Positions 14,475-23,440 of a stretch of 45,948 bases of DNA are shown here, piece by piece. Numbering within the stretch: the stretch's first letter is position 1; every line of letters begins with the position of its first letter. Below the pieces are notes generated by a model. It was not told the origin of the DNA and did not search any database. It saw nothing but the letters and a program-made list of their open reading frames with translations. This DNA is from JAATGI01 sp036510675 (GTDB lineage: Bacteria; Pseudomonadota; Alphaproteobacteria; ATCC43930; CGMCC-115725), in the NCBI GenBank assembly GCA_036510675.1, contig DATCDN010000056.1, positions 1-45,948 of the forward strand, written 5' to 3'. Both the position numbers and the translations under genes were made by a program.

Positions 14475-16487
14475 ATGACCATCAAGTGGCGGGTGCTGAC
14501 GGTGTTCGCGGCAGTGACGCTGGTCGTCACGGGGGTCGCGATTCTGGCGGCGCACAAGATTGCCGTCCTGACGCAACTCGAACGCATCGTGCAGGATATT
14601 CGCACCGCGACCTTGTTGCCGCCGGCGCCGCAGGATCCAAACGTCATCATCGTGGCGGTGACGGAAGATACGCTGAGCCTGTTCCCGTACCGCTCTCCGG
14701 TCGATCGCGAATTCCTGGCCAAGCTGCTGACCAATCTCGACGCCAAGAAGCCGCGCGCCATCGGCCTCGACATCTTGTTCGATCAGCCGACCGAGCCGAG
14801 CAAGGACGCGCTGCTGAAGGAAACGATGGCGCATCTCAAGACACCGCTCTTCGTCTCCTACAGCGATAATGGCCTGAATGTGAATTCGGCCCAGCTCGAT
14901 TACCTCAATGGCTTCGTGCCGCCCCGGCTGCGGGCGCGGGCCGAATTCTCGGTCGATCCGGTGGATGGCACGGTGCGCTGGATTTTTCCGGGAGAGGTCG
15001 GCGCGGATGGCCGCTATGTGCCGGGCCTAGCCCGCGCCCTGGCTCAGCGCGCTGGCGAGACGCCGCCGCCGGTTCGGGCGGAAATCGCGTGGCACGGCCG
15101 CCCCGACAGTGCCACGCCACCTTTTATGATTTATCCGGCGCAGCTGGTATCGCCGCTGCCCGCGGCGTGGTTCGGGAACAAGATTATCCTGATCGGCGAG
15201 ATCGTCAGTCTGACCGATCGGCATCGCACACCCTTCGCCGCCGTCCATCCGGGGCCGCGCGGTCAGATGCCGGGCGTCGAGATTCATGCGAATGCGGTGG
15301 CGCAGCTGGTTGAGGGCCGGTATTCCCGGCGGCTCGATCTTGGCGGCGAGATTCTGTTGGTGCTGATTCTGGCTGCGATTGGCGCCGCGCTCGGTCTCCT
15401 GCATCGCGGGCTGCTCTTCTATGTCCTGGTCGGCGCGGCCTTGTTGCTGGTGCTGTGGGGCGCGGGCTTCGCGGCCACCTACTTTACCGGTGTGATGGCG
15501 CCGCTGCTGGAGCCGAGCGTCGCTTTTCTCCTGGCGCTGTGGGGCACCGATGCGATCACCGGGCGTCAGGCGCGGCGCCAGCGCGAATTCATTCAGTCCG
15601 CCTTCGCGCGCTATCTCAATCCGCAATTGGTAAAGCGCCTCGCCGACGATCCGAGTCGCCTCAAACTGGGTGGCGAGATGCGCACGCTGACCCTGATGTT
15701 CAGCGACATTCGCAGCTTCACCACGATTTCAGAGCGGTTCAACGCGCAGGAATTGACCCATTTCGTCAACCGCTTCATGACGCCGATGAGCGACGCCATT
15801 CTCGCCGCCAGCGGCACGATCGACAAATATATGGGCGACGCGATCATGGCGTTCTGGAACGCCCCGGTCGATGACCCGAAGCACGCCGAACATGCTTGCC
15901 GGGCGGCGCTGGCGATGCGATCGGAGCTAGTGCGCTTCAACACGACGCTCCGCGGCGAGGCGGAGGCGGAAGCACGCACGTTCATTCCGGTGCGGATCGG
16001 CATCGGCGTCAATACCGGCGAGTGCTGCGTCGGCAATATGGGAACGCCGCAGCGGCTTAATTATTCGGTGCTGGGCGACGAGGTGAATGTCTGCTCGCGT
16101 CTCGAGGGCCAGTCGAAGACCTATGGCGTCGACATCGTGCTGGGTGAGCAGACGGCGGCGGAGATGGCCGACTTCGCGTCGCTCGAACTCGATCTCATCC
16201 TGGTCAAGGGCAAGACGCGGCCGGTGCGAATTTTCACCTTACTGGGCGACGAGACGGTTGCCGCCAATCCGGCCTTCGCCGCCCTCAAGATCAAGCACGA
16301 CGCGATGCTGGCGGCCTATCGCGCGCAGCGCTGGGCCGCGGCGCGCGAGCGGATTCACGAATGCCGCGCCGAGGCACCCGAATTGACTATGCCGTTCTAC
16401 TCGCTCTATGAACATCGCATCCGAGAGTTCGAGGCAGCGCCCCCGCCGACCGATTGGGACGGCGTTTATATGGCGACGGCTAAGTAA
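14475..16487 (+). CDS. CHASE2-domain class III adenylate/guanylate cyclase, membrane-bound
   Basis: 670 residues. An N-terminal transmembrane helix (about residues 7–30) leads into a periplasmic CHASE2 sensor (about 40–290, with the typical DPNVIIVAVTEDTL opening and the GLDILFDQ segment). Two or three further transmembrane helices follow (about 295–360), then a cytoplasmic cyclase domain (about 395–590). Both metal aspartates are present: D411 in FSDIRSF and D455 in KYMGDAIMAFW. The Lys/Asp base-selecting pair (K451, D535 in LGDEVN) and the transition-state Asn/Arg (N538, R542) are also there, which predicts an active enzyme favouring ATP and making cAMP. The gene lies 40 nt after the small exported protein and probably shares its transcript. 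It would convert an envelope signal into a cyclic nucleotide. Its stop overlaps the convergent glycosyltransferase gene by 8 bases. Confidence 0.92.
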   Translation: MTIKWRVLTVFAAVTLVVTGVAILAAHKIAVLTQLERIVQDIRTATLLPPAPQDPNVIIVAVTEDTLSLFPYRSPVDREFLAKLLTNLDAKKPRAIGLDILFDQPTEPSKDALLKETMAHLKTPLFVSYSDNGLNVNSAQLDYLNGFVPPRLRARAEFSVDPVDGTVRWIFPGEVGADGRYVPGLARALAQRAGETPPPVRAEIAWHGRPDSATPPFMIYPAQLVSPLPAAWFGNKIILIGEIVSLTDRHRTPFAAVHPGPRGQMPGVEIHANAVAQLVEGRYSRRLDLGGEILLVLILAAIGAALGLLHRGLLFYVLVGAALLLVLWGAGFAATYFTGVMAPLLEPSVAFLLALWGTDAITGRQARRQREFIQSAFARYLNPQLVKRLADDPSRLKLGGEMRTLTLMFSDIRSFTTISERFNAQELTHFVNRFMTPMSDAILAASGTIDKYMGDAIMAFWNAPVDDPKHAEHACRAALAMRSELVRFNTTLRGEAEAEARTFIPVRIGIGVNTGECCVGNMGTPQRLNYSVLGDEVNVCSRLEGQSKTYGVDIVLGEQTAAEMADFASLELDLILVKGKTRPVRIFTLLGDETVAANPAFAALKIKHDAMLAAYRAQRWAAARERIHECRAEAPELTMPFYSLYEHRIREFEAAPPPTDWDGVYMATAK

Positions 16488-17538
16488 CCCCCGCCGGGAT
16501 CCCCAGCAGCTTCGACAGCGCCGCGTCGTAGGAGGCGGCGCTCCGTTCCGGCGCGAAAGCCGAGAGGTCAGGCCTGGCGCCGCGCGGCGTGGCCGCCCAA
16601 TGCACGGCGCTGCCCAGCAAGAGCGGCGTCAGCGGCGCATCGAATAAACCGACCCAATCGGCGCCGACCCCGCTTTGCAACTCCTTCATCGCCCCACGAT
16701 CGGGGACCAGCACCGGCCGCTCGTGCGTTAGGCTCATGAATGCCGCGCCGGAATTGAGAATGTCGAAATAGGGCGCGACCACCAGCGTGGCGGCGCGGAA
16801 CAGGGTGGCGATTTCGCTTTCGTCGATGCGCCGCAGTGTCAACGTCACGCGTGGATCGGTCGCGATTTCGCGGATTGCGCCGGCCAATCTGGCATCGAGC
16901 GGCGCGCCCGCCACCAGCAACCTGATATCGTCGCCGGGGAGGTCGGAAAAGGCACGAATCAAGGCGACTAAATTCTTGTATCGCCGGACCGCGCCGAATG
17001 CGAGCAGCAGCTTGCAATCGGGCGGCAAGCCCAGTTGCCGCAGCGCCGCTTCCCGAGTCGGCGCCCCGGTCTCCGGTGCCCGGTAATGGGGATGGGGAAT
17101 GATCACGGCCGGCGTGTCGGCCAGTTGCGGATAGCGCGCCAGCGCGGCGTCGCGGCCGGCGCCGCTCAGGTGCACCACCAGATCCATCATGCGGGTGTAG
17201 CGGTCCATGAACGCGCTTTCGAGGCGCGGGTGGTGGCCCTCATGACCCGCGAGATTATGGACCGTCCAAACCAGACGATGGCGTCGCAGCTTCGCGAGGC
17301 GCAGCAGCCAGAAGCTGAGTGCCGCCCGAACCAGAGTGATTGCCTTGGACCGGTTGCGGAAGGCCTCGTGCGGGAAAGAGATATGCAGGATGACATCACG
17401 GCCGACGAGGCCGCGCCAATAGCCGAAGCGCGCCACACGCCAGCCGAAGCGCTGCTCCAGCCCGTCATGGATCAGGCCCGGCATCGGGTTGAGCCGCAGG
17501 TCCCGTGGCCAAGCCATCATTTGCTTCACGGGCGTCAT
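16480..17538 (-). CDS. GT-B fold glycosyltransferase, exopolysaccharide locus
   Basis: 352 residues. The start at 17538 lies one base past the TAA stop of the upstream lyase gene, and sequence before it in frame is low-complexity Arg/Ser read-through. The N-terminal half has an acceptor-domain pattern with VWTVHNLAGHE, seen in bacterial exopolysaccharide glycosyltransferases. The C-terminal half has the donor-site layout of GT4-like enzymes: LLLAFGAVRRYKNL, then a segment near NSGAAFMSLTHERPVLVP and a conserved acidic turn. There is no signal peptide or transmembrane helix, so it should work at the inner membrane surface on a lipid-linked sugar chain. It is the last gene of the six-gene minus-strand operon. 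Donor and linkage cannot be told from sequence. Confidence 0.82.
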   Translation of the reverse strand: MTPVKQMMAWPRDLRLNPMPGLIHDGLEQRFGWRVARFGYWRGLVGRDVILHISFPHEAFRNRSKAITLVRAALSFWLLRLAKLRRHRLVWTVHNLAGHEGHHPRLESAFMDRYTRMMDLVVHLSGAGRDAALARYPQLADTPAVIIPHPHYRAPETGAPTREAALRQLGLPPDCKLLLAFGAVRRYKNLVALIRAFSDLPGDDIRLLVAGAPLDARLAGAIREIATDPRVTLTLRRIDESEIATLFRAATLVVAPYFDILNSGAAFMSLTHERPVLVPDRGAMKELQSGVGADWVGLFDAPLTPLLLGSAVHWAATPRGARPDLSAFAPERSAASYDAALSKLLGIPAGVT

Positions 17539-17539
17539 C

Positions 17540-19846
17540 TTAGTGGCCGGCGCAGGTGGCGAGGTCACGATCGGGTTCCCGAACGCTAGCCAGGCCAATG
17601 GCGATCTCTCGGCCATTGGCGCGGCGCAGGCGGATCGACTCCGCCGCGCCATTGCGGACGAGGTGGATCGCCGGCGGGCTGGCGCCGTGCGCGCCGACAC
17701 TGATGGCGACGATGGTTTCGCCCGCGGCCGCCGCCGGATCGGTTTCGATCTCGACCCGCCAGGTGCCGGTGACACGGGCGAGCCGCGCCGGATAGTCCGG
17801 CTGCTTCAGCAGCCAATCGGCGCTCGTGGTGCGCGGATCGACATTGGTGCCGTCGACGTAATTCTCATAGCCAGGACCGCCGATCAGGCGAATGGTCGCG
17901 CTCTTCGGCCACAGCACTTGAATGGTTGCCTGACTATCGCCGCGCACTACCGTGACGCGATCGCCCTTGCCTTCGAGGATGCCCGCCTCGGCGGTGCCGG
18001 TCACGATTTTAAGGCCGGGCGCCTCGGGCCGCTGGCGCGTGTGGAACAGCATCCGCACCCGCCCGACATCGCGCAACCGAAAGCGGTCGCGAATGATGAA
18101 GACGTCAGGCTTGGCGTCGATCACGCTGCGCCGGAACGACAGCACATGGCGCGGATCGTAGGCCGCCGCCGCGTCGCCGGTCGCGGCCGCGATGGCTCCG
18201 CCGTCGCTGAAATCGGTGATGCGGCCGAGATAGGCGGCGTATTCGGGATACCAGATGATGCGATTGGTGACGGGATAGGCCTCTGCGGACAGCCGCGCGA
18301 GCCGTGCCCTGGTATCGGCACTCTCCCCCTTGACCAGCCGCTCGGCGCCGATCGCGCCATAAGCGTTGCCATCATCATAGACCATGGTCGGCGGCGGCAA
18401 CTGGCTGCCCTCAAGGTCGGGCGCGCTGCTGCCTGCCGGCGAAAAGACGGCGGTGTTGCGCGCCAGCGATAGCGCACCCCAGAGAATGTGGTAGCGCGTC
18501 GGCCGACTAAAATAATTGGCGCCCTCGGTGATCAGATCGTCGTTGCCGCGCCACAGCGTGATATCGCCGACATCCATTTCGGCATGCTCGGTCATCGGCC
18601 CGACATAGAACCAGGCGTCGATATCGCGCGCGTCGGCGCGCCCCAGATTCCAGGCCGACCGCATATCGACGCTGCCGCTTTGGGGCATATAGCGGACGAG
18701 GGGAATGCCGGCCGCCCGCGGCGGCTCAGCCTTTAGATCATCATCGTGAAAAATCAGATCAAGCCACAGCGGTTCGTTCCAGCGTCGGCCGAAACCTTGT
18801 TTCTCCAGCATGAACTGCCCGAGCCACTGCGCCGATTGGTCGTGGAGATAGTCGGCGATCATCAACGGGCCTAGTGGCGACGGATCTTGCAGCCGAATGA
18901 TCATACCACGCGCGTCGGACGCCTGATCGCCTGGTCCCGCGACGAAATCCTTGCCGTCTTGCGATAGCCGCCGCAGCAGGAAGTCGGCGTGGTGCATGAT
19001 GAACTGGTTGCGGCGGACGACGTCCTGGCCGGTTGCCATGCTCCACAAGATCGCCGGCGTGACGAAGAATTCGTCTTGATAAGTGTACGTCTTATAGCTG
19101 CCGTCGCCATGAAGTTCGTTACCGATGTCGGTCCAGTTCTGCAGCACGTTCTGGGCCTTTTGCAGCCGGTCGCTGGCGCCTGGCTCGCCCTGGATCGCCA
19201 GCACGCCCATCAGATAGGCGTGCATGCCGAGGAAATGTGCCTCGTGCCACTGAAACTTCTTGTTAAGCGCGTCCTCGCGCCGTTGATTCTGCTTCTCGAT
19301 CTTGGCGACCAGCCGCGATTTCAGGTCGGGAGTCAGTGCGTCATAACACCAATCGAAGACCAGGGCGGCGGCATTGCCATAAGCATATTGCGGCGGACCG
19401 AATAAATCCCAGTCGAAGCCGCCGGGCGGCCCGCTCGCCAGATTTTTCGGTGGGTGGAAATCGCCGGCGGCCGTCCGCGCCGCCAATCGGCAGGCAGGCT
19501 GATCGTTGGTGGCGAGACCGCGCAAGGCCTCGCTGACCGGGTCGAACCCGGTATCGAATTTGTAGGGATGAACGATCGAGGCATAATTCGAGCTGCGATC
19601 GTTCCAATGGGCGCGAAAGCGCCGAAAATGGGCCGCGTCGAAAAACAAGCGCGGGTGATCCGACCGGATGGTTGGCGCGGGCCAGGGATGGGGCGGCGTC
19701 GCGGTCAATGGCTGAAACCGCTGGTCGGCGGGCGGCGCCGGCGTGAGACAGAGTGGTGCCGTTGCCGCGTCGAGCGGAGTGGCGGCGATGATCGCGGCCG
19801 CGAACAGCAAGATGGCGACGGACTGGCGGCGGGCGGGCGTTCTCAC
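17540..19846 (-). CDS. Secreted heparinase II/III-like polysaccharide lyase
   Basis: The GTG start at 19846 gives 768 residues beginning with a clean signal peptide (MRTPARRQ, then a hydrophobic AILLFAAAIIAA core, cut near DAA). A GAGGG lies 4 bases upstream, inside the end of the previous gene. A longer frame to 19930 exists, but it would place about 28 polar residues before the signal sequence. The N-terminal part (about 40–360) is an alpha/alpha-toroid type domain with DHPRLFF and FQWHEAHFLGMHAY. The C-terminal part carries TEHAEMDVGDITLWRG, matching the heparinase II/III beta-sandwich region with its conserved His/Asp. Such enzymes cleave uronate-containing polysaccharides by beta-elimination. 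In an exopolysaccharide operon it probably trims or degrades polymer in the periplasm, as AlgL does for alginate. The substrate is inferred. Confidence 0.8.
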   Translation of the reverse strand: MRTPARRQSVAILLFAAAIIAATPLDAATAPLCLTPAPPADQRFQPLTATPPHPWPAPTIRSDHPRLFFDAAHFRRFRAHWNDRSSNYASIVHPYKFDTGFDPVSEALRGLATNDQPACRLAARTAAGDFHPPKNLASGPPGGFDWDLFGPPQYAYGNAAALVFDWCYDALTPDLKSRLVAKIEKQNQRREDALNKKFQWHEAHFLGMHAYLMGVLAIQGEPGASDRLQKAQNVLQNWTDIGNELHGDGSYKTYTYQDEFFVTPAILWSMATGQDVVRRNQFIMHHADFLLRRLSQDGKDFVAGPGDQASDARGMIIRLQDPSPLGPLMIADYLHDQSAQWLGQFMLEKQGFGRRWNEPLWLDLIFHDDDLKAEPPRAAGIPLVRYMPQSGSVDMRSAWNLGRADARDIDAWFYVGPMTEHAEMDVGDITLWRGNDDLITEGANYFSRPTRYHILWGALSLARNTAVFSPAGSSAPDLEGSQLPPPTMVYDDGNAYGAIGAERLVKGESADTRARLARLSAEAYPVTNRIIWYPEYAAYLGRITDFSDGGAIAAATGDAAAAYDPRHVLSFRRSVIDAKPDVFIIRDRFRLRDVGRVRMLFHTRQRPEAPGLKIVTGTAEAGILEGKGDRVTVVRGDSQATIQVLWPKSATIRLIGGPGYENYVDGTNVDPRTTSADWLLKQPDYPARLARVTGTWRVEIETDPAAAAGETIVAISVGAHGASPPAIHLVRNGAAESIRLRRANGREIAIGLASVREPDRDLATCAGH

Positions 19847-19854
19847 GCGACCCT

Positions 19855-21471
19855 CTAATACGCGCCCTGGGATTTGAACAGAGCGAGGAAGGTCCGCATG
19901 ATGATCGTGAAATCGAACCATAGAGACCAATGATCGATGTAGTAGATGTCGAGCTCGACCCGCTTGTGCATGCGCTCGATGGTCGCCGTCTCGCCGCGAT
20001 AGCCCGAAATCTGCGCCCAGCCGGTGATGCCAGGTTTTACGCGATGGCGCGCGGCATATTCGTGGATGATCGCCTCCAGCGGCTCATTTCCACCCTGGTC
20101 CCACAGATCGCTGGCCTGGCGCCACATCGGGTGTGGCCGCGGGCCCACTAAGGACATGTTGCCGCGCAGCACATTCAGCAGCTGGGGCAGCTCATCGAGG
20201 CTCCAGCGACGAATGAAGGCACCCACGCTGGTTATGCGGGGATCGCGCCGGGTCGCTTGCTTCAGCGTCTCGTCCGTCGTCCGCGCCGCGCGCATGCTGC
20301 GGAACTTATAAACGGCGAACGGCCGATTGTTGAAGCCGAGCCGCTGCTGCCGGAATAGCACGGGGCCACGGCTCGTCAGCTTAATGGCGAGCGCGATAAT
20401 GACAAGAAGCGGCGACAGCCAGAGCAGCGCCATCGACGCGATGAAGCGGTCGACGATGCTCTTGTAGAATTGCCCCCAAGGCGACAGCGGCGTTTGGCGA
20501 ATGACGGGCGCCAGCGCCGCGCTTGCCGTGGTGTCGCGTCCGAGCAGCGCCGGATTCAGCAGAGTCGAATCGGGCGCCAACCGCACCGGCACCGGCAGCG
20601 GCCGGAACTGACGCAGAATGTCGAGGATGCGATTGTCGGCCGACCAAGGCAGGGCGATGAAGATTTCGTCGACCGGTTCACGCTGGACGAAGGCGATCAA
20701 CTCCTCGGCGCCGCCACCGAAAGCAACGTCCGCGATCTCGCCCGGAACCGCCCTGGTGCGATCGTCGAAGAAGGCGGCGACCCGGACGCAACGATTGGGC
20801 TGTCGCGTCAGGGCATCGATGAAGCGCTGGCCATGGGCGCCTCCGCCGAACACCACGACGCGGCGAAGCGATTTGCCGGCGCGCTCGCGGCGCCTCAGCA
20901 ACGCCTCCATTCCCGTGTCGAGAAATCCGGCGGCGAGATAGCTCGCGATAAACCAGCTTCCGGCCCAATGCAGCAAGATGGTCGCCGAACTGGCTAGGGG
21001 CAGGTCCGGAAATAGAGCGGCGAATACCGCGAACGCGGCGAGCTGTGCAACCGCCAGCGGCGCGATGATCCGCATACCCCAGATGGCCCGGATGCCGCGC
21101 GCGCGGGTGACGAAGCTGCCTTGGAAAATCGCGGCGATCGGGAACAGCAACGCGGCACCGGCCAGGATCAATTTATGTGGGCCGAAGACCGTCTCGCCAT
21201 AGCCAATCCCATAATGCAATGCCGTCAAATGCCCGGTGATGAAGATCGCCAGCGTCTCGGCCGCGAGCAAGAGGGTGATCGCGGAAGGCGGATAGTTCTG
21301 CGGTGCGACGCTGCGGCCAAGATCCAGCGGCGCGGGCGCCGGGGCGCCGTCCGACGGGCTGCGCCGATCCTGATCCAAATCGCTGATGTATTTGACTTGC
21401 GCCACCTGTGCCACGGCGGCGGTAAAGCTGGCGCTGGTGGCATCGCCGCGAAGCTGCTGGACTGGGGGCAA
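19855..21471 (-). CDS. Polyprenyl-phosphate sugar-1-phosphate transferase (WcaJ/PssY-type initiating enzyme)
   Basis: 538 residues. The N-terminal half has about four or five transmembrane helices (from AITLLLAAETLAIF on), then a cytosolic Rossmann-like region with RVVVFGGGAHGQRF. The C-terminal third is a bacterial sugar transferase domain: a membrane re-entrant helix, KFRSMR, the DPRIT/VGAFIRRWSLDELPQL motif and GNMSLVGPRPHP. These enzymes move a hexose-1-phosphate from a UDP-sugar to undecaprenyl phosphate, the first step of repeat-unit assembly. The start is uncertain: TTG at 21471 is the first standard start after an in-frame stop and has only a weak GGGAT upstream. The gene ends 9 bases before the lyase start. 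Confidence 0.92.
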   Translation of the reverse strand: MPPVQQLRGDATSASFTAAVAQVAQVKYISDLDQDRRSPSDGAPAPAPLDLGRSVAPQNYPPSAITLLLAAETLAIFITGHLTALHYGIGYGETVFGPHKLILAGAALLFPIAAIFQGSFVTRARGIRAIWGMRIIAPLAVAQLAAFAVFAALFPDLPLASSATILLHWAGSWFIASYLAAGFLDTGMEALLRRRERAGKSLRRVVVFGGGAHGQRFIDALTRQPNRCVRVAAFFDDRTRAVPGEIADVAFGGGAEELIAFVQREPVDEIFIALPWSADNRILDILRQFRPLPVPVRLAPDSTLLNPALLGRDTTASAALAPVIRQTPLSPWGQFYKSIVDRFIASMALLWLSPLLVIIALAIKLTSRGPVLFRQQRLGFNNRPFAVYKFRSMRAARTTDETLKQATRRDPRITSVGAFIRRWSLDELPQLLNVLRGNMSLVGPRPHPMWRQASDLWDQGGNEPLEAIIHEYAARHRVKPGITGWAQISGYRGETATIERMHKRVELDIYYIDHWSLWFDFTIIMRTFLALFKSQGAY

Positions 21472-21556
21472 GGGGCTATCCCGAACAAGATGAATTTTGC
21501 TCGGACGGACTCTAGCCCTCGCCAGTTAAGGAGTTCTTAGCAGTCGGGCCTCCGTA

Positions 21557-21922
21557 TCAGTAACGCTCCAGCATACCGATCGGGTGACCGTTGCGGTCAC
21601 GCACAATGCTGATGATCGCGAGATTGGAATCGGGCGGCAGCAGCTCCGCCCGCACGGACGCCATCATATGGTTATTGAGATCATAGATGATTAGACGCTG
21701 GCCCAATATCTTGGCGACGCCGATCGGCGCCGTCCCGCGCCTCATATCGAAAACATCGTACTGATTGAGCCGCGGCGAAAGCCGCTCGATGATTTTGCCG
21801 TTATTGTTCCGAACGTAGAGTTGCCGGTTGGCGCTGGGACTGGGAATGAGCTGGGCGAATGCCGAAGTGGCAAGCAGCAGGCTGGAACTAATCGTCAGCG
21901 TTAAAATAAAATGACGGTGCAT
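21557..21922 (-). CDS. Small secreted protein of unknown function, exopolysaccharide operon
   Basis: 121 residues with a signal peptide (MHRHFILTLTISSSLLLATSAFA, cut before QL), leaving about 98 mature residues. The mature part is beta-rich with short repeated strand ideas: LYVRNNNGKIIERL and AIISIVRDRNGHPIGMLERY both look like single turns of a beta-structure ending in a charged residue. There are no cysteines. It lies 18 nt after the GumC-like gene and 85 nt before the sugar transferase gene, all on the same strand. I do not recognise a family. A periplasmic accessory role in polymer export is plausible from context only. Confidence 0.75.
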   Translation of the reverse strand: MHRHFILTLTISSSLLLATSAFAQLIPSPSANRQLYVRNNNGKIIERLSPRLNQYDVFDMRRGTAPIGVAKILGQRLIIYDLNNHMMASVRAELLPPDSNLAIISIVRDRNGHPIGMLERY

Positions 21923-21940
21923 AATCCGACCGACGGAGCG

Positions 21941-23404
21941 TCACGTTCGGCCGGCGAGCGGCGATAGCGGAAAGACAGCCAGAACCGGGACACCGATCAC
22001 CGATTCGATCTGGTTCGGCATGCTGAATGCCTCGTCCGTCATTTCGGAGAAGAACGAGATGGCGATGCCGATCGCGATTCCAAGCGCCAGCGCAATCAGC
22101 ATGATGAACATGATGCGCGGCTGCGCGACCTTGAACGGGACAGTTGGCTCTTGCACGACCGCGACGCTGGTTATGCCCTCGCGGTTGAGATCGTTGGTCA
22201 GTCGGGCGCTTTCGACGCCTTGCAGATAGTTGCGGAAATTCTCCTCATCGACCTGCTGCTGCAACTCAAGCTCGTTCAGCTTGCCGGTTTTCTTGCCGAG
22301 CTCGTCGAGCCGCGCGTCCAGCCGTTCCAACTCCGCCTCGAGCGGCTTGCGCGCCCCCGCGGCGGCGGCCTCGTCCCCAGCCGCCTTCAGCGCGTCGGTT
22401 TGCAGGCCCTGATAGACCGGGTTGGGGCCGGTCCGAACTCGCGCCACGCCTTGCTTCGACAGGCGCGCCAACTCGTCCTCGGCGAAGCCGATCTGCTTGC
22501 GCAGGTTGGTGATCGGCACGCTATTGTCGCGATAATTGAGCGACATTTCATATTCGCGCTGGCGCAATTCGCTAAGCCGCTCGCGTGCGTCGTCGACCGG
22601 CTTGAAGCGATCGGATTCGTTGCCGAGCGTGATCTGGTACGGCAGTTTCTTAAGCGATACCTCGGTTCGCTGATAGCGTTGCTCGGCCTCTTGCTCGAGG
22701 CTGATCTCCGCCACCAGCTTCTGCTGGGTGTCCGAACGCTGATGGAGGATCAGCGAACGTTCCTCATCGAGCGACGAGATTCCCGACTTGGTCTTGAAAT
22801 CCTCTACAGCGTTGCGCGAGCCGGTCAACTGCGTGCGCGCTTGTTGCAGCTGGTCCTGAAGGAAACCAAGCTGCTGTGACTGATAGATCGATGCTTCGCG
22901 TTTTTGGAATTTGGCGATCACCACGCGCAACGTCTCGGCGGCGATATTCGGGTCGGGATTCAGCATCGACAGATCGATGACGTCCGAATCCTTGCCGCCC
23001 TCCGTCACCAGATCGTGGTCCAATTGCTCGATGGCGCTTTGTTCGACCGCGGGCGGCGTGCCGCTATTGGCCAATTTGGGGTAGAGCCGCGCGATACCAA
23101 CCGTATGCAGGACATCGGTGATGAGATCGCGACTGTGCAACAAAGCGATCTGCGAATTGACGATTTCCTTACGTTCCTGCTGCTGCGCGGTGATTTCGGG
23201 GGTGATACCGCTGGCTCCGAAGCGTGTCTGCTGCTGGCCCGACCCGAACCGCACCAGCAATTCGGCGGTGCTTTTGTACTTTGGCGTCGCGACTAGGCAG
23301 TAGGCCGCCGCGAGGAACAGGCAGGTCGCGACCGCCAGAATGAATTTGACGCGGTGGCGGAATATGACGTTGAGCAAGCTCCGCGGCGTCATTTCGACGA
23401 TCAT
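21941..23404 (-). CDS. GumC/Wzz-family polysaccharide co-polymerase (chain-length protein), no kinase domain
   Basis: 487 residues from the start chosen at 23404, which has GGGGAG at good spacing; an ATG five codons upstream (23419) lacks one. A transmembrane helix near residues 19–39 is followed by the Wzz-type stretch with KYKSTAELLVRFG. A long periplasmic coiled-coil region with many Gln/Glu/Arg heptads spans about 150–400. A second helix (MLIALALGIAIGIAISFF) lies near the C-terminus, which ends shortly after in the cytoplasm. There is no Walker motif, so any tyrosine kinase must be a separate protein. It sits between the export lipoprotein and the small secreted protein and should set chain length and bridge the inner and outer membrane export parts. 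Confidence 0.9.
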   Translation of the reverse strand: MIVEMTPRSLLNVIFRHRVKFILAVATCLFLAAAYCLVATPKYKSTAELLVRFGSGQQQTRFGASGITPEITAQQQERKEIVNSQIALLHSRDLITDVLHTVGIARLYPKLANSGTPPAVEQSAIEQLDHDLVTEGGKDSDVIDLSMLNPDPNIAAETLRVVIAKFQKREASIYQSQQLGFLQDQLQQARTQLTGSRNAVEDFKTKSGISSLDEERSLILHQRSDTQQKLVAEISLEQEAEQRYQRTEVSLKKLPYQITLGNESDRFKPVDDARERLSELRQREYEMSLNYRDNSVPITNLRKQIGFAEDELARLSKQGVARVRTGPNPVYQGLQTDALKAAGDEAAAAGARKPLEAELERLDARLDELGKKTGKLNELELQQQVDEENFRNYLQGVESARLTNDLNREGITSVAVVQEPTVPFKVAQPRIMFIMLIALALGIAIGIAISFFSEMTDEAFSMPNQIESVIGVPVLAVFPLSPLAGRT

Positions 23405-23440
23405 CGGGTCGCTCCCCATATGGCTGAAACGATCATGGGA

